A DNA stretch of 64,000 nt from contig NZ_CP092365.1 in NCBI RefSeq assembly GCF_022370835.2, positions 1,860,001-1,924,000 of the forward strand, read 5' to 3'. The DNA comes from Mycolicibacillus parakoreensis. GTDB lineage: Bacteria; Actinomycetota; Actinomycetes; Mycobacteriales; Mycobacteriaceae. The notes under the pieces were generated by a model that was not told where the DNA came from, searched no databases, and saw nothing but the letters and a program-made list of their open reading frames with translations. Positions 29,668-38,737 of the stretch are shown here, piece by piece. How positions within the stretch are numbered: position 1 is the stretch's first letter; every line of letters starts with the position of its first letter. The position numbers and the translations under genes are program-made.

Positions 29668-31853
29668 TTCAGGCCGGCGGCGTCCATGCCGCGCAGCTCT
29701 TTTTTCAGGTCGGCGATCTCGTCGCGGAGCCGGGCGGCCAACTCGAACTGCAGGTCGCGCGCCGCGGTCATCATCTGCTCGGTGAGGTCGGTGATCAGAT
29801 CGGCGAGCTCGGCGCGCGGCATGGCGCTGGTGTCGCGGCCCTCGACCACCCCGGCGCTGACGGCGCGGCCCGGTTCGCCCTGGGCGCGCCGCCCCCGCGA
29901 CGCGTTGCGGCCCGACCCGCCGACCGGGACCTGCCCGGCGGCCGCGGACTCGTCGGTGTCGTCGGCCTCCCGGTACACCTGGTCGAGGATGTCGGCGATC
30001 TTCTTGCGCAGCGGCTGCGGGTCGATGCCGTGGTCGGTGTTGTAGGCGATCTGTTTGGCGCGTCGGCGCTCGGTCTCGTCGATCGCCTCGCGCATCGAGT
30101 CGGTGACGGTGTCGGCGTACATGTGCACCTCGCCGGAGACGTTGCGGGCGGCGCGCCCGATGGTCTGGATCAGGCTGCGCGACGACCGCAGGAACCCCTC
30201 CTTGTCGGCGTCGAGGATGGCCACCAGCGACACCTCCGGCAGGTCGAGGCCTTCGCGCAGCAGGTTGATACCGACCAGCACGTCGTAGTCGCCGAGGCGC
30301 AGCTGCCGCAGCAGCTCCACGCGGCGCAGCGTGTCGACCTCGGAGTGCAGGTACCGTACCCGGATGCCCAGCTCCAGCAGGTAGTCGGTGAGGTCCTCGG
30401 CCATCTTCTTGGTCAACGTGGTCACCAGCACCCGCTCGTCGGCGTCGGCGCGGCCGCGGATCTCGGCGATCAGGTCGTCGATCTGGCCCCGGGTGGGTTT
30501 GACCACCACCCGCGGGTCGACCAACCCGGTCGGCCGGATCACCTGCTCGACGAACTCCCCGCCGGTGGCGGCCAGTTCGTAGGGGCCCGGGGTGGCCGAC
30601 AGGTACACCGTCTGCCCGATCCGTGCGCTGAACTCCTCCCAGGTCAACGGCCGGTTGTCGCAGGCCGACGGCAACCGGAAACCGTGCTCGACCAGATTGC
30701 GTTTGCGTGACATGTCGCCCTCGTACATCCCGCCGATCTGCGGGACCGTCACATGGGATTCGTCGATGACCAGCAGGAAGTCCTCCGGGAAGTAGTCGAG
30801 CAGGGTCGCCGGTGCCGACCCGGGCCCTCGCCCGTCGATGTGCCGGGAATAGTTCTCGATGCCCGAGCAGAACCCGACCTGACGCATCATCTCGATGTCG
30901 TAGCTGGTGCGCATCCGCAGCCGCTGCGCCTCCAGCAGCTTGCCCTGACCTTCCAGTTCGGCGAGGCGCGCGGCGAGCTCCTCCTCGATGGTGGAGATCG
31001 CCTGCGCCATCCGCTCCGGTCCGGCGACATAGTGGGTGGCCGGGAAGATCCGCAGCGCATCGACCTTCTTGATGACCTCACCGGTGAGCGGATGCAGGTA
31101 GTAGAGCTCCTCGATCTCGTCGCCGAAGAACTCGATGCGGACCGCCAACTCCTCGTAAGAGGGGATGATCTCCACGGTGTCGCCGCGCACCCGGAAGGTG
31201 CCGCGGGTGAACGCCACATCGTTGCGGTCGTATTGGATGTCGACCAGCAGCCGCAGCAGCGCGTCGCGCGGCACCTCGGTGCCGACCTCCAGGGCCACCG
31301 AGCGGTCCAGGTAGGACTGCGGGGTGCCCAGACCGTAGATGCAGGACACCGAGGCGACGACCACCACATCACGGCGCGACAGCAGCGCCGAGGTGGCCGA
31401 GTGGCGCAGCCGCTCGACGTCGTCGTTGATCGAGCTGTCTTTCTCGATATAGGTGTCGGTGGCCGCGATGTAGGCCTCCGGTTGGTAGTAGTCGTAGTAG
31501 GAGACGAAGTATTCGACCGCGTTGTGCGGCAGCATCTCCCGCAGTTCGTTGGCGAGCTGGGCGGCCAGCGTCTTGTTCGGTGCCATCACCAGAGTGGGCC
31601 GCTGCAGACGCTCGATGAGCCAGGCGGTGGTGGCCGACTTGCCGGTTCCGGTCGCGCCGAGCAACACCACGTCCCGCTCCCCCGCCACGATCCGGTGTTC
31701 CAGCCCGTCGATGGCGGCCGGCTGGTCCCCGGCCGGCGCATAGGGGCTGACCACCTCGAACCGGCCGCCGGAACGGACCAGGCCGGCCACGTCCTCGCCG
31801 GCCGGGCGGTACTCCGAGTGCGCAACAACGGGATGTTCGGTTGCGAATGCCAT
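29664..31853 (-). CDS. uvrB: Excinuclease ABC subunit UvrB
   Basis: UvrB is the helicase-like damage verifier of nucleotide excision repair. Visible are Walker [14 protein letters not shown] near residue 56, the beta-hairpin region [11 protein letters not shown], the DEAD-like LVIDESHVT, the helicase motifs [13 protein letters not shown] and QTIGRAARN, and the C-terminal UVR motif ([17 protein letters not shown]). ATG 31853 gives 729 residues. It is favoured over the upstream 31883 start by a TACCCT -10 ending 7 nt before it (leaderless). The N-terminal 30 residues ([15 protein letters not shown]...) precede the position where the M. tuberculosis protein is annotated to start. Confidence 0.96.
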   Translation of the reverse strand: MAFATEHPVVAHSEYRPAGEDVAGLVRSGGRFEVVSPYAPAGDQPAAIDGLEHRIVAGERDVVLLGATGTGKSATTAWLIERLQRPTLVMAPNKTLAAQLANELREMLPHNAVEYFVSYYDYYQPEAYIAATDTYIEKDSSINDDVERLRHSATSALLSRRDVVVVASVSCIYGLGTPQSYLDRSVALEVGTEVPRDALLRLLVDIQYDRNDVAFTRGTFRVRGDTVEIIPSYEELAVRIEFFGDEIEELYYLHPLTGEVIKKVDALRIFPATHYVAGPERMAQAISTIEEELAARLAELEGQGKLLEAQRLRMRTSYDIEMMRQVGFCSGIENYSRHIDGRGPGSAPATLLDYFPEDFLLVIDESHVTVPQIGGMYEGDMSRKRNLVEHGFRLPSACDNRPLTWEEFSARIGQTVYLSATPGPYELAATGGEFVEQVIRPTGLVDPRVVVKPTRGQIDDLIAEIRGRADADERVLVTTLTKKMAEDLTDYLLELGIRVRYLHSEVDTLRRVELLRQLRLGDYDVLVGINLLREGLDLPEVSLVAILDADKEGFLRSSRSLIQTIGRAARNVSGEVHMYADTVTDSMREAIDETERRRAKQIAYNTDHGIDPQPLRKKIADILDQVYREADDTDESAAAGQVPVGGSGRNASRGRRAQGEPGRAVSAGVVEGRDTSAMPRAELADLITDLTEQMMTAARDLQFELAARLRDEIADLKKELRGMDAAGLK

Positions 31854-31860
31854 GGGCACC

Positions 31861-31866
31861 AGGGTA
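31861..31866 (-). promoter_or_regulatory. -10 box giving a leaderless uvrB transcript
   Basis: TACCCT on the minus strand (31866 to 31861) is followed by 7 nt and ATG 31853, which places the transcription start on the start codon. The same spacing is seen in front of uvrA. Confidence 0.45.
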
Positions 31867-31933
31867 GGCGTGCTCCCGGACACGGCCCACCGCGCGCCGG
31901 AGCGCCGATGGCTGCTGAGATCGACAGGAATAC

Positions 31934-31968
31934 GGACACACGCCCCCGAAAATCGGGGGTGTATGTCC
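31934..31968. repeat. Long hairpin between uvrB and the DUF402 gene
   Basis: Positions 31934-31949 and 31953-31968 can pair as a 16-bp stem with a single mismatch (39/63) and one G-T pair, closed by a 3-nt loop. The core arms are CCCCCGA and TCGGGGG. It lies in the divergent intergenic region, about 66 bp from the uvrB -10 and 48 bp from a plus-strand TATGGT. With no T-run and no gene ending here, it is more likely an operator or regulatory element than a terminator. Confidence 0.6.
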
Positions 31969-32015
31969 GCTGGAGCGTCGATCCCAGCAGCCTCTCGGCC
32001 CTATCGGGCCCCGGG

Positions 32016-32021
32016 TATGGT
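32016..32021 (+). promoter_or_regulatory. -10 candidate for the DUF402 gene
   Basis: TATGGT at 32016-32021 fits TAnnnT and would give a transcript starting near 32028, leaving room for the GGAGGAGG ribosome site at 32049-32056. Confidence 0.35.
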
Positions 32022-32059
32022 CACGGGGCGCCGGCGCTCGGCGAGCGTGGAGGAGGTCC

Positions 32060-32572
32060 GTGCCCGTGCACCCACCGAAACGGGAGACGTTTGACCTGCT
32101 CGCACGCACCAACACCGACCCGAAGGGCATCGTGCGGGCGGTCGACACCTACACGGTGCGCCCGTGGGGGCTGTATCTGGCCCGCCCCACCCCGGGCCGC
32201 GCCGAGTTCCACTACCTGCAGTCCTGGCTGTTGCCCTCGCTGGGCCTGCGGGTCACGGTGTTCGACTTCACCCCCGGTCACCACCGTGACCAGGACTTCT
32301 ACCTCGACATCGGCGAGTACACGCCGGGGCCGACGGTGTGGCAGTCCCAGGACCACTACCTGGACCTGGTGGTGCGTACCGGAGCGGCGGTCGACCTGGA
32401 GGACGCCGATGAGTTGGCGGTGGCGGTCCGCGACGGGCTGCTGGACCCGGCGAGCGCCGACCGGGCGGTGCGCCGCGCCGTCGGTGCGGTCGAGGGACTG
32501 GCCGCTCACGGCTATGACCTGCACCGTTGGCTGGCCACCCGCGGAATGCAGCTGACCTGGCGCCGACGGTAA
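32060..32572 (+). CDS. DUF402-domain protein (FomD/nucleoside diphosphatase-like fold)
   Basis: The 170-residue protein has the DUF402 pattern: an aromatic-rich beta domain ending in VFDFTPGHHRDQDFYLDIGE near residue 73, with acidic metal-ligand candidates. DUF402 proteins hydrolyse nucleotide-type phosphates in characterised cases (FomD, bacterial nucleoside diphosphatases), so a metal-dependent phosphatase is possible. GTG 32060 is 3 nt after GGAGGAGG and GTG 32066 is 9 nt after it; the latter has the better spacing. It is followed after 11 nt by a secreted-protein gene. M. tuberculosis has a similar protein at this place (Rv1632c, from memory). Confidence 0.8.
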   Translation: MPVHPPKRETFDLLARTNTDPKGIVRAVDTYTVRPWGLYLARPTPGRAEFHYLQSWLLPSLGLRVTVFDFTPGHHRDQDFYLDIGEYTPGPTVWQSQDHYLDLVVRTGAAVDLEDADELAVAVRDGLLDPASADRAVRRAVGAVEGLAAHGYDLHRWLATRGMQLTWRRR

Positions 32573-32583
32573 GGTCAGCAGTC

Positions 32584-33081
32584 ATGGACGTGACCTTGCG
32601 ATTGGGCGGTGCCGCGGCCGCCGCGCTGTTCGGTGCCGGATGGGTTCTGGCGCCGGTCGCCGTGGCCGACGACGAGCTGCACAACATCACCTATCTGGCG
32701 CGGGTCGACGGTGTCGCCCCCGGCGGGGAGGCCACCTTCGTCACCGCCGACGGACAGACGAACAGCTCTCCGCTCAGCGCCCTTCCCGGCCGGGTGTTCG
32801 AGGCCAACACCGTGCTCGACGACCCCGCCAAGGCCGGCATGGAGATCCGGCTGCCGTGGCCGTACTCGGCGAACGTGCACTGCGAGATCCAGGTCGACGA
32901 TGTGGTCGCGGTGCAGACCGATCAGGTCGTCTCCGCCCAGCCGGGCTCTGAGCAGGGCGGGGTGGCGACCTGCGGGGCCCCGCTGCGGTCCACCACATCG
33001 ACGACCACCCCGGCGACGCCGACCAGCACCCCGGGCCCCGAGACCCCCGAGACCCCCGAGACCGACGCGCCGGCCGCCTGA
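32584..33081 (+). CDS. Hypothetical secreted protein with Thr/Pro-rich tail
   Basis: I do not recognise a named family with certainty. The 165-residue product has an N-terminal hydrophobic stretch (LRLGGAAAAALFGAGWVLAPVAVADD) that looks like a signal peptide with cleavage near the AVA/DD site. The core (about residues 30-128) is beta-rich, with VDGVAPGGEATFVTADGQ and two cysteines (near residues 101 and 124) that could form a disulfide. The C-terminal 35 residues are Thr/Pro/Glu-rich (TSTTTPATPTSTPGP), a likely cell-wall-spanning or glycosylated tail. The general plan recalls MmpS-like secreted domains. It follows the DUF402 gene by 11 nt. Confidence 0.7.
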   Translation: MDVTLRLGGAAAAALFGAGWVLAPVAVADDELHNITYLARVDGVAPGGEATFVTADGQTNSSPLSALPGRVFEANTVLDDPAKAGMEIRLPWPYSANVHCEIQVDDVVAVQTDQVVSAQPGSEQGGVATCGAPLRSTTSTTTPATPTSTPGPETPETPETDAPAA

Positions 33082-33099
33082 GGCGCTGCCCGACAGCGG

Positions 33100-34338
33100 T
33101 TACCGGCCCGTGGGGCGCCAGCCGACGCTGTCGGCCCACTCCCACGCCCGCCGGTAGGCGTCGACGAGCCACGGCTCCTTGGCCTCGGCGTAGTCGGCGA
33201 CCGCCTCACCGGAGGCGGCCGCCCGTTCGGCGTCGCGTTTGACCTCCCGGTACTCGGCGTGCAGGGCCGGGTTGGCGCGCAGCCAGTCGACGAAGAGCAG
33301 CGCGAACTGCTGGTTGGGCCAGCCGTCCACCCGGAGGTGTACGTGGGTGGGCCGGCCCGGGTCGGCCGAGGCGTGGAACCGCTTCTGCCACAACGAGACA
33401 TCGTCGCTGTGGTCAAGGGCCGCCGACGTGCTGCGGGCGTCGGGTTTGGCCATGTCGGCGCCGACCTGGTCCCACCGCGGATACCCGGCCGCCCGCAGAT
33501 TCTCGGCGACCGCGTCGGCGTCGTCGAGGCAGCGGACGGTCACCTGCACATCGATGACGTCCTTGGCGTCCATGCCGGGGACCGCGGTCGACCCGATGTG
33601 GTCGACGCGCACCGCGTGATGCCCGCACGCCGTGGACAGCCGCGCGGTGATCCGGGCCGCCTGCTCCGGCCAGGTCGGATCGGAGGCCACCACCCGCAGC
33701 GGGGCGGGCACCGACCGGCCGGCCTGCAGGTTGGCGGCGAACGGGGCGATCCGCTGCTGCCACAGGGCCCGTGCCGCGGCGACCAGTTCGGCGGCGGTGC
33801 CGGAGTTGTCCAGCCACACGTCGGCGACGGCGCGGCGCTGCGCCTCGGTGGCCTGCGCGGCGATCCGGGCGCGCGCGTCGGCGTCGGTCATGCCGCGGTG
33901 TTCGAGGAGCCGGGCCACCCGGGTCTCGATCGCGGTGTGCACCACGATCACCAGCGGGAACATCGGCGCCATGCCGGATTCGACCAGCAGGGGGATGTCC
34001 TCGACGACAACCGGATTGTCCGCGGCCGCGGCGGCCGCCTCGATCAGCTCGGCGCGCCGGCGCGCCACCAGCGGGTGCACGATGCCGTTGAGGGTGGCCC
34101 GCCGGGTCTCGTCGGAGAACGCCAGCGCGGCCAGCCCGGGCCGGTCCAGCGCCCCGTCGGGCTGGAGGATCTCGGCGCCGAACGCGTCGACCAGCGCCGC
34201 CAGCCCCTCGGTGCCGGGCTCGACGACCTCGCGGGCCAGCACGTCACCGTCGACGATGACGCCGCCACACTCGCTGAACGTCGCCGCGACCGTGGACTTG
34301 CCGGCACCGATTCCTCCGGTCAGACCGATCCGTAGCAT
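33100..34338 (-). CDS. coaE: Dephospho-CoA kinase fused to a GrpB/UPF0157 domain
   Basis: The N-terminal about 200 residues are dephospho-CoA kinase, the last step of CoA synthesis: P-loop GGIGAGKST at residues 8-16, DGDVLAREVVEPG near 35, and DIPLLVESGM near 114. From about residue 210 the sequence switches to a UPF0157/GrpB domain (VVASDPTWPEQAARI, VDHIGSTAVPGMDAKDVIDVQV), a nucleotidyltransferase-like fold of uncertain role. The same fusion exists in M. tuberculosis CoaE (about 407 residues; 412 here). The start is ATG 34338. It follows rpsA by 15 nt and is probably co-transcribed with it. Confidence 0.95.
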   Translation of the reverse strand: MLRIGLTGGIGAGKSTVAATFSECGGVIVDGDVLAREVVEPGTEGLAALVDAFGAEILQPDGALDRPGLAALAFSDETRRATLNGIVHPLVARRRAELIEAAAAAADNPVVVEDIPLLVESGMAPMFPLVIVVHTAIETRVARLLEHRGMTDADARARIAAQATEAQRRAVADVWLDNSGTAAELVAAARALWQQRIAPFAANLQAGRSVPAPLRVVASDPTWPEQAARITARLSTACGHHAVRVDHIGSTAVPGMDAKDVIDVQVTVRCLDDADAVAENLRAAGYPRWDQVGADMAKPDARSTSAALDHSDDVSLWQKRFHASADPGRPTHVHLRVDGWPNQQFALLFVDWLRANPALHAEYREVKRDAERAAASGEAVADYAEAKEPWLVDAYRRAWEWADSVGWRPTGR

Positions 34339-34353
34339 GCCAGCGCGGGCCGA

Positions 34354-35781
34354 CTAGGCGTTGCCGGCGAGTTTCTCCCGCAGCGCCGCCAGCTGCTCGT
34401 CGCTGGCCAGCGACCCGCCCGCCTCCTCGGCGGGACCGGAGCTGCGGTGCTCGGACTCCAGGTGCTCGGCCGCGGCCACCTTCTCCATCTGCGCGGTGTG
34501 CATCTTGTGCCGGCGCTCCGCCTCGGTGTAGCGGGCCTCCCACTCGGCGCGCTGGGTCTCGAAGCCTTCCAGCCACTCGTTGGTCTCCGCGTCGAAGCCC
34601 TCCGGGAAGATGTAGTTGCCCTGCTCGTCGTAGCTGTCGGCCATCCCGTACTTCGAGGGGTCGAACTCGTCGGTGTAGTCCTCGTTGGCCTGCTTGAGTG
34701 AGAGCGAGATCCGGCGCCGATCCAGGTCGATGTCGATGACCTTGACCATCGCGTCGTCGCCGACCGACACCACCTGGTCGGGCACCTCGACGTGCTGCTC
34801 GGAGAGCTCGGAGATGTGGACCAGACCCTCGATGCCCTCCTCGACCCGGACGAACGCGCCGAACGGCACCAGCTTGGTGACCTTGCCGGGCACGATCTGG
34901 CCGATGGCGTGGGTGCGGGCGAAGTGGCGCCACGGGTCTTCCTGGGTGGCCTTCAGCGACAACGACACCCGTTCGCGGTCCATGTCGACGTCGAGCACCT
35001 CGACGGTGACCTCGTCGCCGACGGCCACGACCTCCGACGGGTGGTCGATGTGCTTCCAGGACAGCTCGGAGACGTGCACCAGCCCGTCGACCCCGCCGAG
35101 GTCGACGAACGCACCGAAGTTGACGATCGAGGAGACCACGCCCTTGCGGATGGCGCCCTTCTGCAGGTGGTTGAGGAACTCGCTGCGCACCTCGGACTGG
35201 GTCTGCTCCAGCCAGGCCCGCCGGGACAGCACCACGTTGTTGCGGTTCTTGTCCAGTTCGATGATCTTGGCTTCGATCTCGCGGCCGATGTAGGGCTGCA
35301 GGTCACGCACGCGGCGCATCTCGACCAGTGAGGCGGGCAGGAAGCCGCGCAGCCCGATGTCGAGGATGAGCCCGCCCTTGACGACCTCGATGACGGTGCC
35401 CTTGACGGCCTCGTCCTTCTCCTTGAGGTCTTCGATGGTGCCCCAGGCGCGCTCGTACTGGGCGCGCTTCTTGGACAGGATCAGACGGCCTTCCTTGTCC
35501 TCCTTGGTGAGGACGAGGGCTTCGACGTCGTCACCGACGGCGACCACCTCGTGGGGGTCGACGTCGTGTTTGATCGACAGTTCGCGCGACGGGATGACCC
35601 CTTCGGTCTTGTACCCGATGTCGAGCAGGACTTCGTCGCGGTCAACCTTGACGATGGTCCCTTCCACGATGTCGCCATCGTTGAAGTACTTGATCGTTTT
35701 GTCGATGGCGGCAAGGAAATCCTCGGCCGAGCCGATGTCGTTGACGGCTACTTGCGGCGAGGTGACGGAGGGACTTGGCAT
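34354..35781 (-). CDS. rpsA: 30S ribosomal protein S1
   Basis: S1 binds mRNA on the small subunit; in mycobacteria it has also been linked to trans-translation. The 475-residue protein has four S1 RNA-binding domains, about residues 33-105, 123-190, 208-278 and 293-365 (for example GVVSSIVNFGAFVDLGGVDG and GKVTKLVPFGAFVRVEEG). The C-terminal tail is variable and ends GSLASDEQLAALREKLAGNA. ATG 35781 (MPSPSVTSPQVAV) matches the conserved beginning; the frame open to 35820 is unsupported. GGAG lies 11 nt upstream and a TACGAT -10 at 35813-35808. Confidence 0.97.
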   Translation of the reverse strand: MPSPSVTSPQVAVNDIGSAEDFLAAIDKTIKYFNDGDIVEGTIVKVDRDEVLLDIGYKTEGVIPSRELSIKHDVDPHEVVAVGDDVEALVLTKEDKEGRLILSKKRAQYERAWGTIEDLKEKDEAVKGTVIEVVKGGLILDIGLRGFLPASLVEMRRVRDLQPYIGREIEAKIIELDKNRNNVVLSRRAWLEQTQSEVRSEFLNHLQKGAIRKGVVSSIVNFGAFVDLGGVDGLVHVSELSWKHIDHPSEVVAVGDEVTVEVLDVDMDRERVSLSLKATQEDPWRHFARTHAIGQIVPGKVTKLVPFGAFVRVEEGIEGLVHISELSEQHVEVPDQVVSVGDDAMVKVIDIDLDRRRISLSLKQANEDYTDEFDPSKYGMADSYDEQGNYIFPEGFDAETNEWLEGFETQRAEWEARYTEAERRHKMHTAQMEKVAAAEHLESEHRSSGPAEEAGGSLASDEQLAALREKLAGNA

Positions 35782-35807
35782 GTGGTGGGTTGCTCCGGAC
35801 AGGTTGA

Positions 35808-35813
35808 ATCGTA
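35808..35813 (-). promoter_or_regulatory. -10 box of rpsA
   Basis: TACGAT on the minus strand (35813 to 35808) predicts transcription from about 35801, a 20-nt leader containing GGAG before ATG 35781. The rest of the 144-bp gap to polA shows no other element. Confidence 0.4.
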
Positions 35814-35925
35814 GGGACAAGATTGCGGACTGCTTGCGTCACGACCCGTGAACCAGTGCACACGGGTGCCCGACAAGGTTACTCGACCGATCGCACGCTG
35901 GACAAACCGGTGCCGGCGTGGTGGT

Positions 35926-38643
35926 TCAGTGCGCCGCCGCGTCCCAGGTGCGCCCGTAGCCGACCGACACCTCCAGCGGCACCGCCAGCGGGTAGGCGCC
36001 GCCCATCTTCTCGCGCACCAGGGCCTCGACCCGGTCGTGTTCGCCGTCGGCGACCTCGATGACCAACTCGTCGTGGACCTGCAGCAGCATCCGCGACGTC
36101 AGCCCGGCGGCGCGCAGCGCCCGATCCACCTCGATCATCGCCACCTTGATGATGTCGGCGGCGCTGCCCTGGATCGGCGCGTTGAGCGCGGCGCGCTCGG
36201 CGGCCTCCCGGACCTGGCGGGTGGTGCTGGTCAGCTCGGGCAGATACCGGCGCCGGCCCAGCACGGTGGAGGTGTAGCCGTCCTTGCGGGCCTGGTCGAC
36301 GACCGCCTGAAGGTAGTCGCGGACTCCCCCGAAGCGGGCGAAGTAGGCGTCCATCTGCTCGCGGGCCTCCTCGGTGGAGATCTTGAGCTGCTGGGACAAC
36401 CCGTAAGCGCTCAACCCGTAGGCCAGTCCGTAGGACATCGCCTTGACCCGGCGGCGCAGATCGGGGGTGACGGCGTGCGGGTCGACGTCGAACGCGCGGG
36501 CGGCGACGAACGAGTGCAGATCCTCCCCGGAGTTGAACGCCTCGATGAGTCCGGCGTCGCCCGACAGGTGCGCCATGATGCGCATCTCGATCTGGCTGTA
36601 GTCGGCGGTCATCAGCGCGGTGTAGCCGTCGCCCACGACGAACGTGTCACGGATGGAGCGGCCGTGTTCGGTGCGCACCGGGATGTTCTGCAGGTTCGGC
36701 TCGGTCGAGGAGAGCCGCCCGGTCGCCGCGATGGTCTGGTTGAACGTGGTGTGGATGCGGCCGTCGCCGGCCACCGCCTTGAGCAGGCCGTCGACGGTGA
36801 CCTTCAGCTTGGTGACGTCGCGGTGTTTGAGCAGGTGTTCGAGGAACGGGTGCCCGGTCTTGGCGAACAGGCCCTGCACCGCATCGGCATCGGTGGTGTA
36901 GCCGGTCTTGGTGCGTTTGGTCTTGGGCATCCCCAGCTCGTCGAAGAGCACCACCTGCAGCTGTTTGGGCGATCCGAGGTTGATCTGTTTGCCGATCACC
37001 GCGTAGGCGGCCTCGGCGGCGTCGCGGATCTGGTCGCTGAACCCGCTCTGCAGCGCCGCAAGCCGGTCGGTGTCGACCGCGATCCCGGCGGTCTCCATCG
37101 CGGCGAGCACCCGCTGCACCGGCAGCTCCATCTCGGCCAGCAGCCCTGCGGAGTCGATCTCGGCCAGTTTGGCGTCCAGGGCCGCGGCGAGGTCGGTGAC
37201 CGCCCGGGCCCGCAGGATCAGGGTGGTCACCGCCTGGCCGTCGGTGCCCTCGGCCTCGTCGAGCAGCGAGAGCTGCCGGTCGTCGGGGTCTTCGGCGCGC
37301 AGCTCGCGACGCAGGTAGCGCACCGACAGGTCGTCGAGGGTGAAGCTGCGCTGCCCGGGGCGCACCAGGTAGGCGGCGAGCGCGGTGTCGCAGGTGACCC
37401 CGGCCAGCGTCCAGCCGCGCCCGGCCAGGTCGTGCATGGCCAGCTTCGCCTCGTGCAGCGCCTTGGGCTTGCCCGGATCGGCCAGCCAGGCCGCCAGCGC
37501 GGTGTCGTCGTCGGGGGTCAGTGTCGTGGTGTCGAGGTAGGCGCCCTCCCCGTCGGCGGCCGCGATCGCCAGCGCGGTGGCGTCGCCGTCGAAGGTGCGG
37601 TGGGTGCCGGTGACCGCCAGCCCGGCCCGGCTGCCGTCGTCGACGTGGGTGGCCAGCCAGTCGGCCACCGCGCCGGGCTCCAGCGCCGCGCCGCGCACCT
37701 CGAAGCCCTCGTCGACCTCGGGTTCGGGGGTGCCCAGCGTCTCGAAGAGCCGGTCGCGCAGCACCCGGAACTCCAGGTCGTCGAAGAGGCGGTGGATCTG
37801 GTCGCGGTCCCACGGCTGCAGCTCCAGCGTGTCGGGGGTCTGCGCCAGCGGCACCGTGGTGACCAGGTCGGTGAGCTCCCGGTTGAGCAGCACGGTGGCC
37901 AGGTTCGCCCGCAGCGCGTCGCCGACCTTGCCGCGCACCTCGTCGGCGTGATCGACCAGTCCCTGCAGCGTTCCGTACTGGGTGATCCACTTCGAGGCGG
38001 TCTTCTCCCCCACCCCCGGGATGCCGGGCAGGTTGTCGCTGGGGTCGCCGCGCAGCGCCGCGTAGTCGGGGTACTGCGCCGGGGTCAGCCCGTACCTGTC
38101 GACCACCGCCGCCGGGGTGAACCGGGTCAGCTCGCTCACCCCTTTGCGGGGGTAGAGCACGGTGACGTCGTCGTTGACCAGCTGCAGCGAGTCGCGGTCC
38201 CCGGTGACCACCAGCACCCGGTAGCCGGCCTGCTCGGCCTGGGTGGTCAACGTGGCGATGACGTCGTCGGCCTCGAACCCCTCCTCGGCGAGCACGCTGA
38301 TGCCCAGCGCGCCGAGCACCTCCTTGGTGATGTCGATCTGGCCGCGGAACTCGTCGGGGGTGCTCGACCGGTTGGCCTTGTACTCCGGGTAGCGCTCGGA
38401 GCGAAACGTCTGCCGCGACACGTCGAACGCGGCGGCCACGTGGCTGGGCGACTCGTCACGCAGCAGGTTGATGAGCATCGCGGTGAACCCGTAGACGGCG
38501 TTGGTGGTCAGCCCGCCCTGGGTTTTGAAGTTCTCCGCCGGCAGCGCGTAGAACGCCCGGTAGGCTAGCGAGTTGCCGTCGAGCAGCATCAGGGTCGGCT
38601 TGGCGGGCGCGGCGTTCTGGGTCGGGCTCTGGGTCGGGCTCAC
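35926..38643 (-). CDS. polA: DNA polymerase I
   Basis: Pol I fills repair gaps and removes Okazaki primers. At 905 residues it has an N-terminal 5'-nuclease domain (LLDGNSLAYRAFYAL near residue 20; GDRDSLQLV near 147), a middle region lacking an obvious 3'-5' exonuclease active site, and a C-terminal polymerase domain with motif A ADYSQIEMR near residue 655, motif B RRRVKAMSYGLAYGLS near 707 and motif C QVHDELVIE near 875. GTG 38643 gives the M. tuberculosis-like start MSPTQSPTQNAAPAKPTLML. It is divergent from the KstR-type lipid genes. Confidence 0.97.
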   Translation of the reverse strand: MSPTQSPTQNAAPAKPTLMLLDGNSLAYRAFYALPAENFKTQGGLTTNAVYGFTAMLINLLRDESPSHVAAAFDVSRQTFRSERYPEYKANRSSTPDEFRGQIDITKEVLGALGISVLAEEGFEADDVIATLTTQAEQAGYRVLVVTGDRDSLQLVNDDVTVLYPRKGVSELTRFTPAAVVDRYGLTPAQYPDYAALRGDPSDNLPGIPGVGEKTASKWITQYGTLQGLVDHADEVRGKVGDALRANLATVLLNRELTDLVTTVPLAQTPDTLELQPWDRDQIHRLFDDLEFRVLRDRLFETLGTPEPEVDEGFEVRGAALEPGAVADWLATHVDDGSRAGLAVTGTHRTFDGDATALAIAAADGEGAYLDTTTLTPDDDTALAAWLADPGKPKALHEAKLAMHDLAGRGWTLAGVTCDTALAAYLVRPGQRSFTLDDLSVRYLRRELRAEDPDDRQLSLLDEAEGTDGQAVTTLILRARAVTDLAAALDAKLAEIDSAGLLAEMELPVQRVLAAMETAGIAVDTDRLAALQSGFSDQIRDAAEAAYAVIGKQINLGSPKQLQVVLFDELGMPKTKRTKTGYTTDADAVQGLFAKTGHPFLEHLLKHRDVTKLKVTVDGLLKAVAGDGRIHTTFNQTIAATGRLSSTEPNLQNIPVRTEHGRSIRDTFVVGDGYTALMTADYSQIEMRIMAHLSGDAGLIEAFNSGEDLHSFVAARAFDVDPHAVTPDLRRRVKAMSYGLAYGLSAYGLSQQLKISTEEAREQMDAYFARFGGVRDYLQAVVDQARKDGYTSTVLGRRRYLPELTSTTRQVREAAERAALNAPIQGSAADIIKVAMIEVDRALRAAGLTSRMLLQVHDELVIEVADGEHDRVEALVREKMGGAYPLAVPLEVSVGYGRTWDAAAH

Positions 38644-38692
38644 CGCCCCACCCTATGCATCGGATGGGTGAGCCGACCCCGTGCGGCCGAAC

Positions 38693-38706
38693 TGGAACAC
38701 GTTTCA
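38693..38706. promoter_or_regulatory. KstR-type operator (TnnAACnnGTTnnA)
   Basis: TGGAACACGTTTCA at 38693-38706 matches the published KstR consensus TnnAACnnGTTnnA at every fixed base. KstR represses cholesterol and lipid catabolism genes in mycobacteria. The site overlaps the expected -35 region of the TACGCT promoter (38726-38731) of the DUF35/thiolase pair. My recollection is that the M. tuberculosis equivalents Rv1627c/Rv1628c belong to the KstR regulon. Confidence 0.75.
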
Positions 38707-38725
38707 ATTCCGGCCGGGTTATCGG

Positions 38726-38731
38726 TACGCT
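38726..38731 (+). promoter_or_regulatory. -10 box giving a leaderless DUF35-gene transcript
   Basis: TACGCT is followed by 6 nt and GTG 38738, so the transcript would begin on the start codon. The KstR-type box ends 19 bp upstream, covering the -35 zone. Confidence 0.55.
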
Positions 38732-38737
38732 GTCGGG

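Noticed and set aside
31867..32059. Reading the uvrB/DUF402 hairpin as a terminator
   Set aside because: Both flanking genes diverge from this gap, and there is no T-run on either side of the stem.
35848..38568. 906-codon plus-strand frame opposite polA
   Set aside because: Antisense shadow; its Gly/Arg/Val/Gln-rich translation is typical of reversed GC-rich coding sequence.
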